Under the pieces are notes generated by a model that had not been told where the DNA came from, searched no databases, and was given only the letters and a program-made list of their open reading frames with translations. A stretch of DNA of 64,000 bases, from NCBI GenBank assembly GCA_020636375.1, contig JACJXZ010000003.1, forward strand, positions 124,001 to 188,000, written 5' to 3'. This stretch comes from Lewinellaceae bacterium. GTDB taxonomy: Bacteria; Bacteroidota; Bacteroidia; Chitinophagales; Saprospiraceae. Position numbers and translations under genes: made by a program. Below, piece after piece: positions 32,799-42,842 of the stretch; the stretch's first letter is position 1, and each line of letters opens with the position of its first letter.

Positions 32799-35700
32799 AT
32801 GAATAAGGAATCCACTCCCTGGCACCTCCACGTCGACACCGGCGGCACCTTCACCGACTGCATCGCTGCCGGGCCGGACGGCCGCACCCGGCGCATCAAA
32901 GTGCTGAGCAGCAGCCGCCTGCGCGGGCAGTTGCTGGAAAGGCTGGAAGACGGCTGGTTTCGGATGCAGCACAACTGGCCTGTAGAGGCAGACATTTTCG
33001 AAGGCTATGCGTTTTATCTGCTCGATGATCCGGCAAGGCCGGCGCAGGTCCTGGAAACGAGGCTTCAGCAAGGCCGCATTCGCCTGTCGGATGACATCCC
33101 GCTTTCCGGTACGGCTGCCTTCGAGATCACTGCCGGCGAGGAGGCACCCATCCTCGCCGCCCGCCTGGCTACGGCCACTCCGCTGGCCGCTGCCCTGCCG
33201 CCCGTCCGCATGCGCCTGGGTTCTACCAAAGGGACCAACGCCCTGCTGGAACGCAAGGGCACCGAAGTGGCCCTGCTCATCACCCAAGGGCTGGGAGACC
33301 TGTTGTATATCGGCACCCAGCAACGGCCCCACCTCTTCCAACTGGATATCCCCGAGCCGCCTAAGCTTTACCATACCGTGATCGAAGTGGGCGAACGGCT
33401 GGGCGCCGGCGGCGAAGTGATCGAACCCCTGACGGAAGAAGAGATCGGGCGCGCCGTAGAGGCCGTCCGGCAAAGCGGCTGCCGCTCCGTCGCCGTCGCC
33501 CTGCTGCACGCCTACCGCAATCCCGTGCACGAACGGCAACTCGGCGAAGCCCTCCGCCAGGCCGGCATCCCCTTCCTGTCCTTGTCCCAGCAGTTGACGC
33601 CCTCCATCAAGCTGCTGCCCCGGGCGCAGGCCGCCCTGGCCAACGCCTACCTCTCGCCCGTCATCCACGATTACCTCTCCCACATCCGGGAGCGGCTGGG
33701 CGAAGAGCAGCAACTGCGCATCATGACCAGCGCCGGCGGGCTGGCCGCCGCCGGGCTGTTTCACCCCAAAGACAGCCTGCTCAGCGGCCCGGCGGGGGGC
33801 GTGGTCGGCGCCGCTGCTATCGCGCAGTTGCTCGGCTTCGGCGAGGTGCTCACCCTCGATATGGGCGGCACCAGCACCGACGCCGCCCGCTATGCCGGCC
33901 AGCACGATTACGATTATACCACCCGGGTGGGCGACGTGAGCATGCTCAGCCCCTGCCTCGCCATCGAGACGGTCGCCGCCGGCGGCGGCTCCATCTGCTC
34001 CTTCGACGGGCAGAAGCTGACGGTGGGCCCGGAGAGCGCGGGCGCCTCCCCCGGGCCGGCCTGCTACGGCGCGGGCGGCCCCCTGGCCATTACCGATGTC
34101 AACCTCCTGCTCGGCAAGCTCGACCCCGCCGTGATGGGCATCCCCATCAGCCGCGAGAAGGCCCGGCAGGCCCTGCTGGAAGTGAAAGCCGCCATCGAGG
34201 CCGCCACCGGCGAGCCGCATACCGAAGAGGAACTGCTGCGCGGCTTCGAGCAGATCGCCAACGAGAAAATGGCCGAAGCCATCCGCCGCATCTCGGTAGC
34301 CAAAGGCTTCGACCCGGCAGATTATGCCCTGCTGGCCTTCGGCGGCGCCGGCGGCCTGCACGCCTGCCGGATCGCCGAGCTGCTGCATATCGACACCATC
34401 ATCCTGCCCTACGACGGCGGCCTGCTCAGCGCCTACGGCATGGGCCAGGCCAGCGTAGAACGCCTGGCAGAAAGGCAGGTGCTGCAGCTCCTGGAGGATT
34501 GCCAGGCCAGCCTGCCCGCCCTATTCCGGCAATTAAACAATGAAGCCATCGAACAATTGGAGGCAGAAGGCTTCCAACCGGAAGACATCACCATCCGCCA
34601 CGCCTGGGCCTACCTGCGCTTCCGGGGGCAGGACAGTACGCTGGAGATTGAATGCCGCGATCCGGGCCAGTTGAAGGAGGACTTCCGGCAGCATTACGAG
34701 CGCCTCTTCGGCCACTGGCCCGAAGGCCGGCCCGTCGAGGTGGAAAGCCTGAAGGTGGTTGCCGCCAGTAAAGGAAAGCCAACCAGCCAGATGAAGGTTC
34801 CGCGAAGAGTCTATAGCCCCAAACCCCAAAAGAAGGTTCCTGGCACAGCATTCAAGGTATTCTATTGGGATGATTTGCGGAAAGGAGCCCTCATAAATGG
34901 CCCGGCTCTGCTGCTTAATCCTTCCTCTACCGCTTTTATCGAACCGGGCTGGCGCCTGCTGATGCTCAAGAAGGGCAATGCCGTTCTGGAACGCCTAAGT
35001 GAAAAAGGCCGGCGGGCGCAAAACCTCAAAGAGGCCGTCGAGCTGGAGCTGTTCACCAACCGCTTCACCGCCATTGCCGAAGAGATGGGCGCCCAGCTGC
35101 AGCGCACCGCCTTCTCGGTCAACATCAAGGAGCGGCTCGACTTCTCCTGCGCCCTGCTCGACGCCGATGCGGAACTGCTGGCCAATGCCCCCCACATCCC
35201 CGTCCACCTCGGCAGCCTGGGCATCTGCGCGCGCCTGGTGCTGAAAAAGCTGGAATTAGGCCCCGGCGACGTCGTCATCACCAACCACCCCAAATACGGC
35301 GGCTCCCACCTGCCGGACGTGACGCTGCTCTGCGGCATCTTCACTGACGAGGGGGAACTCATCGGCTACGCCATCAACCGCGCCCACCACGCCGAGATCG
35401 GCGGCAGGCGCCCGGGTTCTATGCCGCCCGACGCCACCACCCTGGCGGAGGAAGGCGTAGCCATCCCCCCAACCTATCTGGCCAAAGGCGGCAAAGTGCA
35501 GTGGGCCGCCGTCCGGACTCTACTCGCCGAAGCGCCCTACCCCACCCGCGCCCCGGAGGAAAACCTGGCCGACATCAACGCCGCCCTGGCCGCCCTGCGC
35601 ACCGGCGAGGCCGCCCTGCAAAAACTGGTAAAGAACCACGGCCCGGAAAAGGTGAAGCACTACATGGCCCAGCTGAAAGCCCTGGCCGCCGACAGCCTGC

Positions 35701-36563
35701 AGGATGCCCTCCGCCCCTGGCACGGCCGGGTATTCGAAGCCGAAGAGCGCATGGACGACGGCCGCCCCCTCCGGGTGAAGATCGCCATCGCAGAAGAGGA
35801 TATTTCTATCGACTTTACGGGCACCGGCACGCCGCACCCCCATAACCTGAACGCCAATATATCCATCGTATACAGCGCCGTGATCTACGTGCTGCGCCTG
35901 CTCTGCCGGAAAGAAATTCCCCTCAACGAGGGGCTGATGCAGCGGGTGCAGATCGAGCTGCCGGAGAGCTTCCTGCACCCCCGGTTCGAAGACGACGCCC
36001 GCCGCTGCCCGGCGGTGGTCGGCGGCAATACCGAGGTGAGCCAGCGCCTGGTGGACACCCTGCTCAAAGCCTTCGACCTGGCCGCCTGCAGCCAGGGAAC
36101 GATGAACAACTTCCTCTTCGGCAATGCCCGCTTTGGTTACTACGAGACCATCGGCGGGGGCGTCGGCGCCGGGCCGGGCTTTGCGGGCCGCTCCTCCGTC
36201 CACCAGCACATGACCAACACGAAGATCACCGACCCCGAGGAGCTGGAGTTCCGCTATCCGGTGCGGCTGCGCCGCTTTGCCCGCCGCGCCGGCTCGGGCG
36301 GGCAGGGAAAGTGCCGGGGCGGCGACGGCATCATCCGGGAGCTGGAATTCCTGGCGCCTATGGAGGTGACCCTCCTTAGCCAGCACCGGGTGGAGCGGCC
36401 GTATGGGATGGAAGGAGGCGAAGCCGGGATGGCCGGGAAGCAGTACCTCATTCGGAAGAGTGGGGAAAAAGAGCCGCTCCAGGGCGTCGATTCCGCAGAA
36501 GCTGAGGCGGGAGACCGGATCGTCATCGAAACGCCGGGGGGCGGGGGATGGGGCACGGTTTGA
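32799..36563 (+). CDS. 5-oxoprolinase / hydantoinase HyuA-HyuB fusion
   Basis: 1254 residues, the length of full OplA-type oxoprolinases. The N-terminal hydantoinase A half starts with the ATP-binding LHVDTGGTFTDCIA and carries LTLDMGGTSTDAARY (residues ~350-365). The B half begins near residue 745 (ELFTNRFTAIAEEMGAQLQR) and contains the conserved NHPKYGGSHLPDVTLL, INRAHHAEIGGRRPGSMPP and the glycine-rich end TPGGGGWGTV. The family cleaves 5-oxoproline to glutamate, or related cyclic amides, using ATP. Substrate choice cannot be read from sequence. It is monocistronic, followed by a hairpin. Confidence 0.93.
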   Translation: MNKESTPWHLHVDTGGTFTDCIAAGPDGRTRRIKVLSSSRLRGQLLERLEDGWFRMQHNWPVEADIFEGYAFYLLDDPARPAQVLETRLQQGRIRLSDDIPLSGTAAFEITAGEEAPILAARLATATPLAAALPPVRMRLGSTKGTNALLERKGTEVALLITQGLGDLLYIGTQQRPHLFQLDIPEPPKLYHTVIEVGERLGAGGEVIEPLTEEEIGRAVEAVRQSGCRSVAVALLHAYRNPVHERQLGEALRQAGIPFLSLSQQLTPSIKLLPRAQAALANAYLSPVIHDYLSHIRERLGEEQQLRIMTSAGGLAAAGLFHPKDSLLSGPAGGVVGAAAIAQLLGFGEVLTLDMGGTSTDAARYAGQHDYDYTTRVGDVSMLSPCLAIETVAAGGGSICSFDGQKLTVGPESAGASPGPACYGAGGPLAITDVNLLLGKLDPAVMGIPISREKARQALLEVKAAIEAATGEPHTEEELLRGFEQIANEKMAEAIRRISVAKGFDPADYALLAFGGAGGLHACRIAELLHIDTIILPYDGGLLSAYGMGQASVERLAERQVLQLLEDCQASLPALFRQLNNEAIEQLEAEGFQPEDITIRHAWAYLRFRGQDSTLEIECRDPGQLKEDFRQHYERLFGHWPEGRPVEVESLKVVAASKGKPTSQMKVPRRVYSPKPQKKVPGTAFKVFYWDDLRKGALINGPALLLNPSSTAFIEPGWRLLMLKKGNAVLERLSEKGRRAQNLKEAVELELFTNRFTAIAEEMGAQLQRTAFSVNIKERLDFSCALLDADAELLANAPHIPVHLGSLGICARLVLKKLELGPGDVVITNHPKYGGSHLPDVTLLCGIFTDEGELIGYAINRAHHAEIGGRRPGSMPPDATTLAEEGVAIPPTYLAKGGKVQWAAVRTLLAEAPYPTRAPEENLADINAALAALRTGEAALQKLVKNHGPEKVKHYMAQLKALAADSLQDALRPWHGRVFEAEERMDDGRPLRVKIAIAEEDISIDFTGTGTPHPHNLNANISIVYSAVIYVLRLLCRKEIPLNEGLMQRVQIELPESFLHPRFEDDARRCPAVVGGNTEVSQRLVDTLLKAFDLAACSQGTMNNFLFGNARFGYYETIGGGVGAGPGFAGRSSVHQHMTNTKITDPEELEFRYPVRLRRFARRAGSGGQGKCRGGDGIIRELEFLAPMEVTLLSQHRVERPYGMEGGEAGMAGKQYLIRKSGEKEPLQGVDSAEAEAGDRIVIETPGGGGWGTV

Positions 36564-36597
36564 GAACATTCGCCAGGCCCCGCCTGGCCAGGTTCTT
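36563..36597 (+). terminator. Hairpin after the oxoprolinase gene
   Basis: AGAACATTCGCCAGGC and GCCTGGCCAGGTTCTT form an imperfect stem around CCC, one base past the stop codon. No strong T-tract follows. Confidence 0.6.
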
Positions 36598-36687
36598 AAA
36601 CCTAACCTCAAACGCTTAATTTGCAAATCCGTGCTACAAACTATACCTTGTACATGTAAAATTCAACACGCCAATACTTCCAATGCC

Positions 36688-38307
36688 ATGAAACGCAGAA
36701 CCAGAAAAAAGCCAGATCAGAATAAGGTTTTTATCCAGGACTGGATGGCTTTTCGTCCCTACGACAATCAATCGGACTATGACCTCCATTATCTCAAAAT
36801 CGCCAACGAAATCCATCGAATAATATTCAGGAAAAAAGAGCTATCCTTCGTTCCCAATTTGCCGGAACCTGAAATGCTGGCCTGCATCATCACGTCTTAT
36901 TATGAAGACTATGTGTGCGAGATCGGCATCTGGAAGGCTTTTACGTCTTACAACAAGGAGTTATATGGTTATCACCTTCCTTTTTTCGAAAGCGAGGATT
37001 ATGATCCGGACTACATCAACCCGGAAGACATCAGCTACCTGCTCTGGCATTTTTTCAGCAAATGGAACAATACTTTTTTTGCTCCGGACTTCCCGATGTT
37101 TTCCGTCCTCGGCCAAAAAATCTACAGCTATCTGGAGCCCTTGCTGGATGACGCCCTGGCCACTGAATTTTACGAAGGTTTCTTCACGGTCAGAGGCGAT
37201 GAAGATTTTTTCGACGTAAAAGAACGGCTGAAGTGGTTTGCTGAGGGGTCTTACCTCTTCGCTGCTGACCTTTATTTTGACCGGAAAGAGAAATTGGTGC
37301 AGGCTATAGAGAACGATGACCCTGGCTTTTGGGCCGATGACCCCGGAAAATACCTGTATATGATCATGGAAGAATACATTTACCGCCGGCGCTGTTCTTT
37401 TTCCGCCCTCACCGCTCCCGAATTCTTTGCTCGGGTTTGCCGCTGCACCGAGCCCGTCCGGCAGGATATTGCCGGCCTGAAGGAACGGCATTTCAGCACC
37501 TTCCTATGTAAAAGCAGTGAAGAACGGCATTTCATTTTTGAAAGCATCCAGACCGGCCGGGAATACCGGGTAAGGAAAGATTCTATTCAACAATCGCGGT
37601 CGCTCAACATTGAGGACAGCATAGGGTTCATTGCCCTCGTACCCTGGCAGGGGCAGTGGTGGATGACTGGGGCTGCCGGTTTCTTTGACAGGACTGAAAA
37701 AATCATCCGCAGCCTGCGGAAAGAAATGATAAACTCTCCTTTCCTGCGCACAGAAGAACAACTACAAAAGGCAAAAGACGCTGTTGAAAACCAGTATCAG
37801 GTATTTGTCGAGTACTTCGGCGCGCCGCTGGTTGCTTTTGCCACCCGCCGGGCAGCTAATGAAGAGATGCGCAGATACTTAAAAACTGTTCGTGAAAAGG
37901 CGCTGGAAAAATTCCCGGATGCCAGAGAAAATGCATCCCCGCCTCTGGAAGGGGATTTTATTGGCGACGTTGTGGAAACGGGCGGCATTGGCATTTTCTA
38001 TAACCGGCAGGAAGGGATGACTATCTTCGGCGGCATAAACAATACCATCAAATATCTGGAACAGGAAGAACCCTTAGGGCAGGAAGAGGTTGGTGAACTC
38101 TTCGAAGCCATGACGAATTACAATCCCGCCGTAGTGGAATACCTTTTAGGAAATTATCCTACCCACAATATCCGCGTTCCCATTACTGGCTGCAAAACGG
38201 ATTTGCTGAAGCACATCTGGTTCGTCAACCGCTTCGAGCATCCCGATGATTTTGGAGAAATATTTCCCAGGATAACGCTAATAATCCGGGAAGACTTGGA
38301 AGAGTAA
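36688..38307 (+). CDS. DUF3843-like protein
   Basis: The ATG at 36688 (MKRRTRKKPDQNKVFIQDWM) is used; the frame runs back into the oxoprolinase gene, but those codons are shadow. 539 residues. The start VFIQDWMAFRPYDNQSDYDLHYLKIAN matches the Bacteroidota family DUF3843 as I recall it (shown here as adjoining pieces VFIQDWMAFRPY and DLHYLKIANEI). The middle is rich in aromatic and acidic residues. No catalytic motif is recognised. A possible promoter (TTTG, then TACCTTGT) lies at 36620-36655. It is monocistronic. Confidence 0.75.
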   Translation: MKRRTRKKPDQNKVFIQDWMAFRPYDNQSDYDLHYLKIANEIHRIIFRKKELSFVPNLPEPEMLACIITSYYEDYVCEIGIWKAFTSYNKELYGYHLPFFESEDYDPDYINPEDISYLLWHFFSKWNNTFFAPDFPMFSVLGQKIYSYLEPLLDDALATEFYEGFFTVRGDEDFFDVKERLKWFAEGSYLFAADLYFDRKEKLVQAIENDDPGFWADDPGKYLYMIMEEYIYRRRCSFSALTAPEFFARVCRCTEPVRQDIAGLKERHFSTFLCKSSEERHFIFESIQTGREYRVRKDSIQQSRSLNIEDSIGFIALVPWQGQWWMTGAAGFFDRTEKIIRSLRKEMINSPFLRTEEQLQKAKDAVENQYQVFVEYFGAPLVAFATRRAANEEMRRYLKTVREKALEKFPDARENASPPLEGDFIGDVVETGGIGIFYNRQEGMTIFGGINNTIKYLEQEEPLGQEEVGELFEAMTNYNPAVVEYLLGNYPTHNIRVPITGCKTDLLKHIWFVNRFEHPDDFGEIFPRITLIIREDLEE

Positions 38308-38331
38308 TATACACGTGGTAAAATCCAGGCA

Positions 38332-38383
38332 TTAATCCTGTCTGCATATACTCATTACACCATCCCGTCGTTAATCCTGTCTA
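38332..38383. repeat. Dispersed ATCCTGTCT repeat
   Basis: TTAATCCTGTCTGCATATAC (38332-38351) resembles AAATCCTGTCTGTATATACG at 54066-54085. A second TTAATCCTGTCT is at 38371-38382, at the 3' end of the outer-membrane protein gene. Both are the reverse complement of the GACAGGAT words at 24.3 and 53.8 kb. Confidence 0.6.
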
Positions 38384-39607
38384 ATACCCAAACCGTGGAT
38401 TCACCACATCATTATAAATACTGCCAAACGTATAGGAGAACCCCAGGCTGCTGGCCAGCCGGAAGTTGGTGGCCTGCCGGCGCTGCTGCAGCAGCACCTC
38501 CTCTTTGGTCAGGCCGGATTGGGGCAGGCCGACCTGGTTGCGGATGAAGGAAAGGTCGCAGCTCAGGTCCAGGGTCAGGCCCTGAAACAGATTGAGGTTC
38601 AGGCCTGCCCACAGGCTGAGCTCGTAGCGGGAAGGATCGTTCAGGAAGGTGGCCATTTCTACATGAGAGGAGGCTTCGCCCCATTTTTCCTTTAACTCCA
38701 GGGCGAGTTGCAGGTCGAATGCCATGAACCCTTCCCGGATTTTATTGTAGATGGTGGTGTCGTTGTAATGGCGGTAATCGTAGCCCAGCTCCGATGAAAA
38801 GCGCAACTGGCGGCGGCTGGATTCTGAATAGGGGAACAGGTTGTACTCCAGCGCTGCCCAGTAGCGGTTCTGGAAGCGGAGGTTGTCGAACAAGGAAGAC
38901 CGGAACTCTACCTCCCCTCCATAGGACCAGTGATTGTTGATGCTCCTGATAGCCACAATGGAGGAATAGAGTTCCCGGGAAATGCTGCGCACCTGCCCGT
39001 CTTCCGTTTTAAACAGGTTTTCGTCCCATCCGAGGTAGTTGTAAGCCTGCAGGCGGATGTCCGGCGTCACTTTGCGTATGGTCACATTGCTTCGCAGGTT
39101 GGAAGAGCGGAAGGCTGCCTCCTGGCGGTAGCGGCCGCTGGCGGAGAGGGTAAACACCCAGTTCTTCCAGGGGTCGGAAGTCGCGGCGCTTGCTTCTTTT
39201 TCCTGCCGGTAAGCAAAGTTCAGGTATTGCCGCAGGGAGGTCTGCGCCAGGAATGGGATCAGGGCGTTTTCCATTTCGGAGGCGAGTTGCTCGTTTTGTT
39301 CGTTTTCAGAGGCGTTTAACGGCAACACGAAGCGCAGGCTGTCGTTCAGCCCGGCAAACCGCCCCTGTCCGATCAGCTCGTAGCGCACTTCTTTGCCCCG
39401 GGCAGCGGTGGGCCACTGGCTGGCGATCAGGTGTACGTCCGCCAGTTGCCGGCCGCGCACGTATTCGAGGTAGGGCAGGTGTTGCCGGAGGTAATCGAAG
39501 CTGCAAAAGGAACAGTCGACGTACAGGCGGAGGGCATCCGTTTTTTCCTGAGCGGAAAGGGTGATAAAGGAAAGGGCGAAGAACAGGAAGTAGGCCAGCT
39601 TTTTCAT
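38381..39607 (-). CDS. Outer-membrane beta-barrel protein
   Basis: 408 residues from the ATG at 39607 (MKKLAYFLFFALSFITLSAQ, signal peptide). The N-terminal ~100 residues include a CSFCSFDYLRQHLPYLEYVR stretch. The remainder alternates polar and aromatic residues in short strands (WVFTLSASGRYRQEAAFRSS, YWAALEYNLFPYSESSRRQL, YELSLWAGLNLNLFQGLTLD) and ends in an aromatic residue (NPRFGY), as outer-membrane barrels do. It resembles DUF481-like barrels. Function unknown. Confidence 0.8.
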   Translation of the reverse strand: MKKLAYFLFFALSFITLSAQEKTDALRLYVDCSFCSFDYLRQHLPYLEYVRGRQLADVHLIASQWPTAARGKEVRYELIGQGRFAGLNDSLRFVLPLNASENEQNEQLASEMENALIPFLAQTSLRQYLNFAYRQEKEASAATSDPWKNWVFTLSASGRYRQEAAFRSSNLRSNVTIRKVTPDIRLQAYNYLGWDENLFKTEDGQVRSISRELYSSIVAIRSINNHWSYGGEVEFRSSLFDNLRFQNRYWAALEYNLFPYSESSRRQLRFSSELGYDYRHYNDTTIYNKIREGFMAFDLQLALELKEKWGEASSHVEMATFLNDPSRYELSLWAGLNLNLFQGLTLDLSCDLSFIRNQVGLPQSGLTKEEVLLQQRRQATNFRLASSLGFSYTFGSIYNDVVNPRFGY

Positions 39608-39876
39608 TTTTTGGCCTGAAAATAAGCCGCCAAAGCCCGGCATTGGGGAAAAGTAGAGCAACGACAGCCTCCGGTAGAAAAACGGCTGTTTTTATCCTGA
39701 AACGCCGAAAACGGCTCTTAAACCGGCATTCGTAGCCCTAAAACTGCCCTTGCTCTACTTCCCGTCGCTGCCTGCCCGGAATTTCCGACCTTTGCGGGGT
39801 GGTTTCGTTGTTGGTTGCCTGTAGCCAGCCATATAACAATATAGCCATATAACAATATATAACCATCCTCCCCGGC

Positions 39877-40896
39877 ATGAACCACCGCACCAAAACCATC
39901 CTCCTCCACCTGGCCTTCTGGAGCCTGTACGTGCTGAGCGAATACCTGGCCAATATTTTCCACTACCGGCCAGGAGAAGGCTATCTGCTGTGGATACACA
40001 TCGCCGAGGGGCTGCCCGTTATTGTCATTCCGGCTTATCTTACTGCCTACTGGCTGGTGCCCCGCTACCTGGAGCAGAACCGGATTTGGCCCTTTCTGCT
40101 GGGCATAGCCGCTATGATGGCCTTCGTTTTTGCCGGCCGACTGGGCGCGCTTTATCTTTGGATTTATTTCGAAGAAGGGAGCGACATCTACATCCCGCCC
40201 AGCAAGGTGCTTAAAAATACCATCCGCGACTATTCCGTGATCGCCCTGGCCGTGTGCCTCAAGATCATCGTCGACTGGCGGCAGCAGCGGCAGCTCAACC
40301 GGCAGCTGCGCGAAGCCAAGGCCGAAGTAGAACTGCAATTGCTCAAATCCCAGTTGCACCCCCATTTTTTGTTCAATACCCTGAACAACATCTACGGCCT
40401 GAGCCTGCAGCAGTCGGACAAGGTGCCGGACGGCATCATCCGGCTCTCCAGGATACTGGATTACCTCGTGTACTACAGCCAAAAGGAAGCGATCGCCCTG
40501 AACAAGGAAATTGAACTGATCCGCAACTACATTGCCCTGGAGCAGCTGCGCTATGGCAAAAAGCTGCAACTGGCCGCAGAACTGCCGGACGTGGATGAAT
40601 CCTTAAACGCCAGCCCCCTGCTGTTGCTGCCTTTCGTTGAGAACGCCTTCAAGCACGGCGCCAGAGGGGCCGACGGCAAGTGGTGGATCAAGATGCGCCT
40701 GCAAATGGTGGGGGGCCGGCTGGTTTTTTCCATTGAAAACAGCAAAAGCCCCCAGGCGGCGCCGGGAAATGCTAATGGCGGCATCGGCCTGAAGAACATC
40801 CGCGAGCGCCTGGCCCTGCTCTACCCCCAGCGCCATCAACTGACGATCGACGATTCGGAGCATGTATTCAGCGTCAGGCTGGAAGTGTCGCTGTAA
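39877..40896 (+). CDS. LytS/YehU-type sensor histidine kinase
   Basis: 339 residues. Four membrane helices fill residues ~8-130. The His_kinase domain follows with the phosphoacceptor in KSQLHPHFLFNTLNNIY (His ~161), the N box in LLPFVENAFKHGA (~255) and the G box in GGIGLKNIRERLALLYP (~305). These kinases usually signal to a LytTR response regulator encoded next to them; none is present here, so it is an orphan. A hairpin with a T-tract follows. Confidence 0.93.
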   Translation: MNHRTKTILLHLAFWSLYVLSEYLANIFHYRPGEGYLLWIHIAEGLPVIVIPAYLTAYWLVPRYLEQNRIWPFLLGIAAMMAFVFAGRLGALYLWIYFEEGSDIYIPPSKVLKNTIRDYSVIALAVCLKIIVDWRQQRQLNRQLREAKAEVELQLLKSQLHPHFLFNTLNNIYGLSLQQSDKVPDGIIRLSRILDYLVYYSQKEAIALNKEIELIRNYIALEQLRYGKKLQLAAELPDVDESLNASPLLLLPFVENAFKHGARGADGKWWIKMRLQMVGGRLVFSIENSKSPQAAPGNANGGIGLKNIRERLALLYPQRHQLTIDDSEHVFSVRLEVSL

Positions 40897-40913
40897 TGGC
40901 GGATTTCTGGCCG

Positions 40914-40956
40914 CTGTCCGGTAATTGCCCGCCCGGGAGCTGTCCCGGACAGTTTT
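40914..40956 (+). terminator. Terminator of the histidine kinase gene
   Basis: CTGTCCGG (40914-40921) pairs with CCGGACAG (40945-40952), followed by TTTT. An inner CCCGGG can add to the stem. Confidence 0.6.
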
Positions 40957-41031
40957 CAGCTATCCCGCCATCCAACCTCAGCCCCTTACGCCTTGTTTCA
41001 ATAGTGTGCCTCTTTCAATCGAAAAGCAGAA

Positions 41032-41961
41032 ATGGAATACATTGATTATTACAAGATATTAGGTGTCAGCAAAGATGCAGACAAGGAAAAGGTCAGGAAG
41101 GCCTACCGGAAACTGGCCCGCAAGTACCATCCCGACCTCAATCCCGGAGATGCGGAAGCGGAGAAAAAATTCAAGCAGGCCAATGAAGCCTATGAAGTGC
41201 TGAGCGACCCGGAAAAACGGAAAAAGTACGACAAGTACGGCAAGGATTGGGAACACGCCGAGGCCTTTGAGCAGGCTCGGCGGCAGCAGGGCAGCCCCGG
41301 CGGCGGGCGCACGTACACCTACACCGAAGGATTTGGCGATGCCGGCGACTTTTCCGAATTCTTCCGGTCCATGTTCGGCGACGAAGCTGCGTTCGACGGA
41401 TTCGGCCGGGGGCGGCGGCGGACCATGGCCTTCCGGGGAGAAGATTACAAAGCCGAATTGCACCTCCGCCTCCGGGATGTATACCAGGATCAAAAACAGG
41501 TGCTGACCGTCAATGGCAACAAAATCCGCCTGACCATTCCCGCCGGAGTAGAAGACGGGCAAACGATCCGCATCAAGGGCCAGGGAGGCCCCGGCCGCAA
41601 CGGAGGGGAACGCGGAGACCTCTATATCACCTTCCGAATCGCAGAAGACCCCGATTTCCAGCGCATCGGCAGCGACTTGTACGCCACCGTAGGCATGAGC
41701 CTGTATACCGCCATCCTCGGGGGGAAGCTGGAGGTGCCCACATTAGATGGGAAGGTGGCCATCACCGTCCCTCCGGAATCGGAAAATGGCAAAAAGATCC
41801 GCCTGAAAGGCAAAGGAATGCCCACCTACAAAAAGAAGAACCAGTATGGAAACCTGTACATTACCCTGCAGGTAGAACTGCCCGGGAATCTCAGTGAAAA
41901 AGAACGGCAGCTGTTTCAGCAACTTGCCGAACTCGAAGCAAAAAAACAGCCCGGATCATAA
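41032..41961 (+). CDS. cbpA: CbpA-type DnaJ co-chaperone
   Basis: 309 residues. The J domain (residues 3-70) has the HPD tripeptide in ARKYHPDLNPGD. A Gly/Phe-rich linker follows (SPGGGRTYTYTEGFGDAG, FFRSMFGDEAAFDGFGRGRR). There is no zinc-finger domain; two beta-sandwich substrate domains fill the C-terminus (IPAGVEDGQTIRIKGQGGPG, LEVPTLDGKVAITVPPES). This is the CbpA/class II architecture, a DnaK partner. A CbpM-like gene follows after 15 bp, as in proteobacteria. Confidence 0.95.
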   Translation: MEYIDYYKILGVSKDADKEKVRKAYRKLARKYHPDLNPGDAEAEKKFKQANEAYEVLSDPEKRKKYDKYGKDWEHAEAFEQARRQQGSPGGGRTYTYTEGFGDAGDFSEFFRSMFGDEAAFDGFGRGRRRTMAFRGEDYKAELHLRLRDVYQDQKQVLTVNGNKIRLTIPAGVEDGQTIRIKGQGGPGRNGGERGDLYITFRIAEDPDFQRIGSDLYATVGMSLYTAILGGKLEVPTLDGKVAITVPPESENGKKIRLKGKGMPTYKKKNQYGNLYITLQVELPGNLSEKERQLFQQLAELEAKKQPGS

Positions 41962-41976
41962 CGGCAAACCAGTATT

Positions 41977-42318
41977 ATGTCCATCAGATATATAACCATA
42001 GAAGCGTTTTCAGAATTTCACGAGGTTGATGCCCACCTGATCGAGGAGTTCATTCAGTTTGGCCTGCTGGAACCGGTAGAACAGGGCGACCAGCCCTGTA
42101 TCCGCGAGGAAGATATCGAACCCCTGGAAACACTGCTCCGCCTCCATTCGGACCTGGATATCAACCTGGCCGGACTGGAGGCCATCATGCACCTGCGCCG
42201 CCGGATGCTGGGCCTCCAAACCCGGATACAAGAGCTGGAACGCCAGCTCCGGTGGTACGAAAAGCGTTTCGCCACCCATAGAACCATTCCCGAATGGGAT
42301 CATGAAAAATACCGATAG
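41977..42318 (+). CDS. CbpM-like chaperone modulator
   Basis: 113 residues with a MerR-like helical N-terminus (SIRYITIEAFSEFHEVDAHL) and a C-terminal coiled coil (MHLRRRMLGLQTRIQELERQ). It matches the CbpM family in size and layout. In E. coli CbpM binds the J domain of CbpA and blocks it. It is 15 bp downstream of cbpA and 2 bp upstream of the kinase gene, so the four genes 41032-43858 are probably one operon. Confidence 0.85.
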   Translation: MSIRYITIEAFSEFHEVDAHLIEEFIQFGLLEPVEQGDQPCIREEDIEPLETLLRLHSDLDINLAGLEAIMHLRRRMLGLQTRIQELERQLRWYEKRFATHRTIPEWDHEKYR

Positions 42319-42320
42319 CC

Positions 42321-42842
42321 ATGGCCGGCGCTCCCAACCCCCTGCTCACCCTCGTTACCGGCCTTCCGGGTGCCGGGAAGACGACCTTTGCCCGGGCCCT
42401 GGCCGAAAGGATCGGTGCCCGTCACATCAATACCGATATTATCCGCAGCGCCCTTGGCCTGCGGGGCCGGTACGATGAACACAGCAAGCAGAAAGTCTAT
42501 CGGGAAATGGAAAAACAAACGGAAGAGGCCCTTCGGTCCGGAGAACGGGCAGTAGTCGACGGAACCTTCTACCGGGAAGCGCTCCGGGCGCCTTACCGGC
42601 AGATGGGCGCCAGAGCAGGGGCACCGGTTTACTGGATACTCATCGAAGCACCGGAAGACGTCATCCGGGAAAGAGTATCCAAAAAACGGGATTACAGCGA
42701 AGCAGACTATGCTGTATACCTCAAAATACGCGACGCCTGGGAACCTTTGGAAAGTCCCCATTTCATTTTGCAGTCCGGGGATATAGGCTATATGCTGGAA
42801 AAGGCTCTTCGCTACCTACCTATTCAAAACAACAGCTCATGA
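42321..42842 (+). CDS. P-loop kinase (AAA_33 type)
   Basis: 173 residues. Walker A is LVTGLPGAGKTTFARAL (residues ~11-27), and the DIIRSALG and ERAVVDGTFYRE segments follow as in zeta-toxin/gluconate-kinase-like small-molecule kinases. In proteobacteria this domain is often fused behind an APH-like kinase in one bifunctional protein. Here it is a separate gene placed before the APH-like gene, overlapping it by 4 bp (ATGA). The substrate is unknown. Confidence 0.88.
   Translation: MAGAPNPLLTLVTGLPGAGKTTFARALAERIGARHINTDIIRSALGLRGRYDEHSKQKVYREMEKQTEEALRSGERAVVDGTFYREALRAPYRQMGARAGAPVYWILIEAPEDVIRERVSKKRDYSEADYAVYLKIRDAWEPLESPHFILQSGDIGYMLEKALRYLPIQNNSS

Noticed and set aside
32670..34388. 572-codon minus-strand ORF opposite the oxoprolinase gene
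   Set aside because: It is the antisense of a strongly conserved enzyme in GC-rich DNA; its translation is low-complexity Gly/Ala/Gln with no domain.
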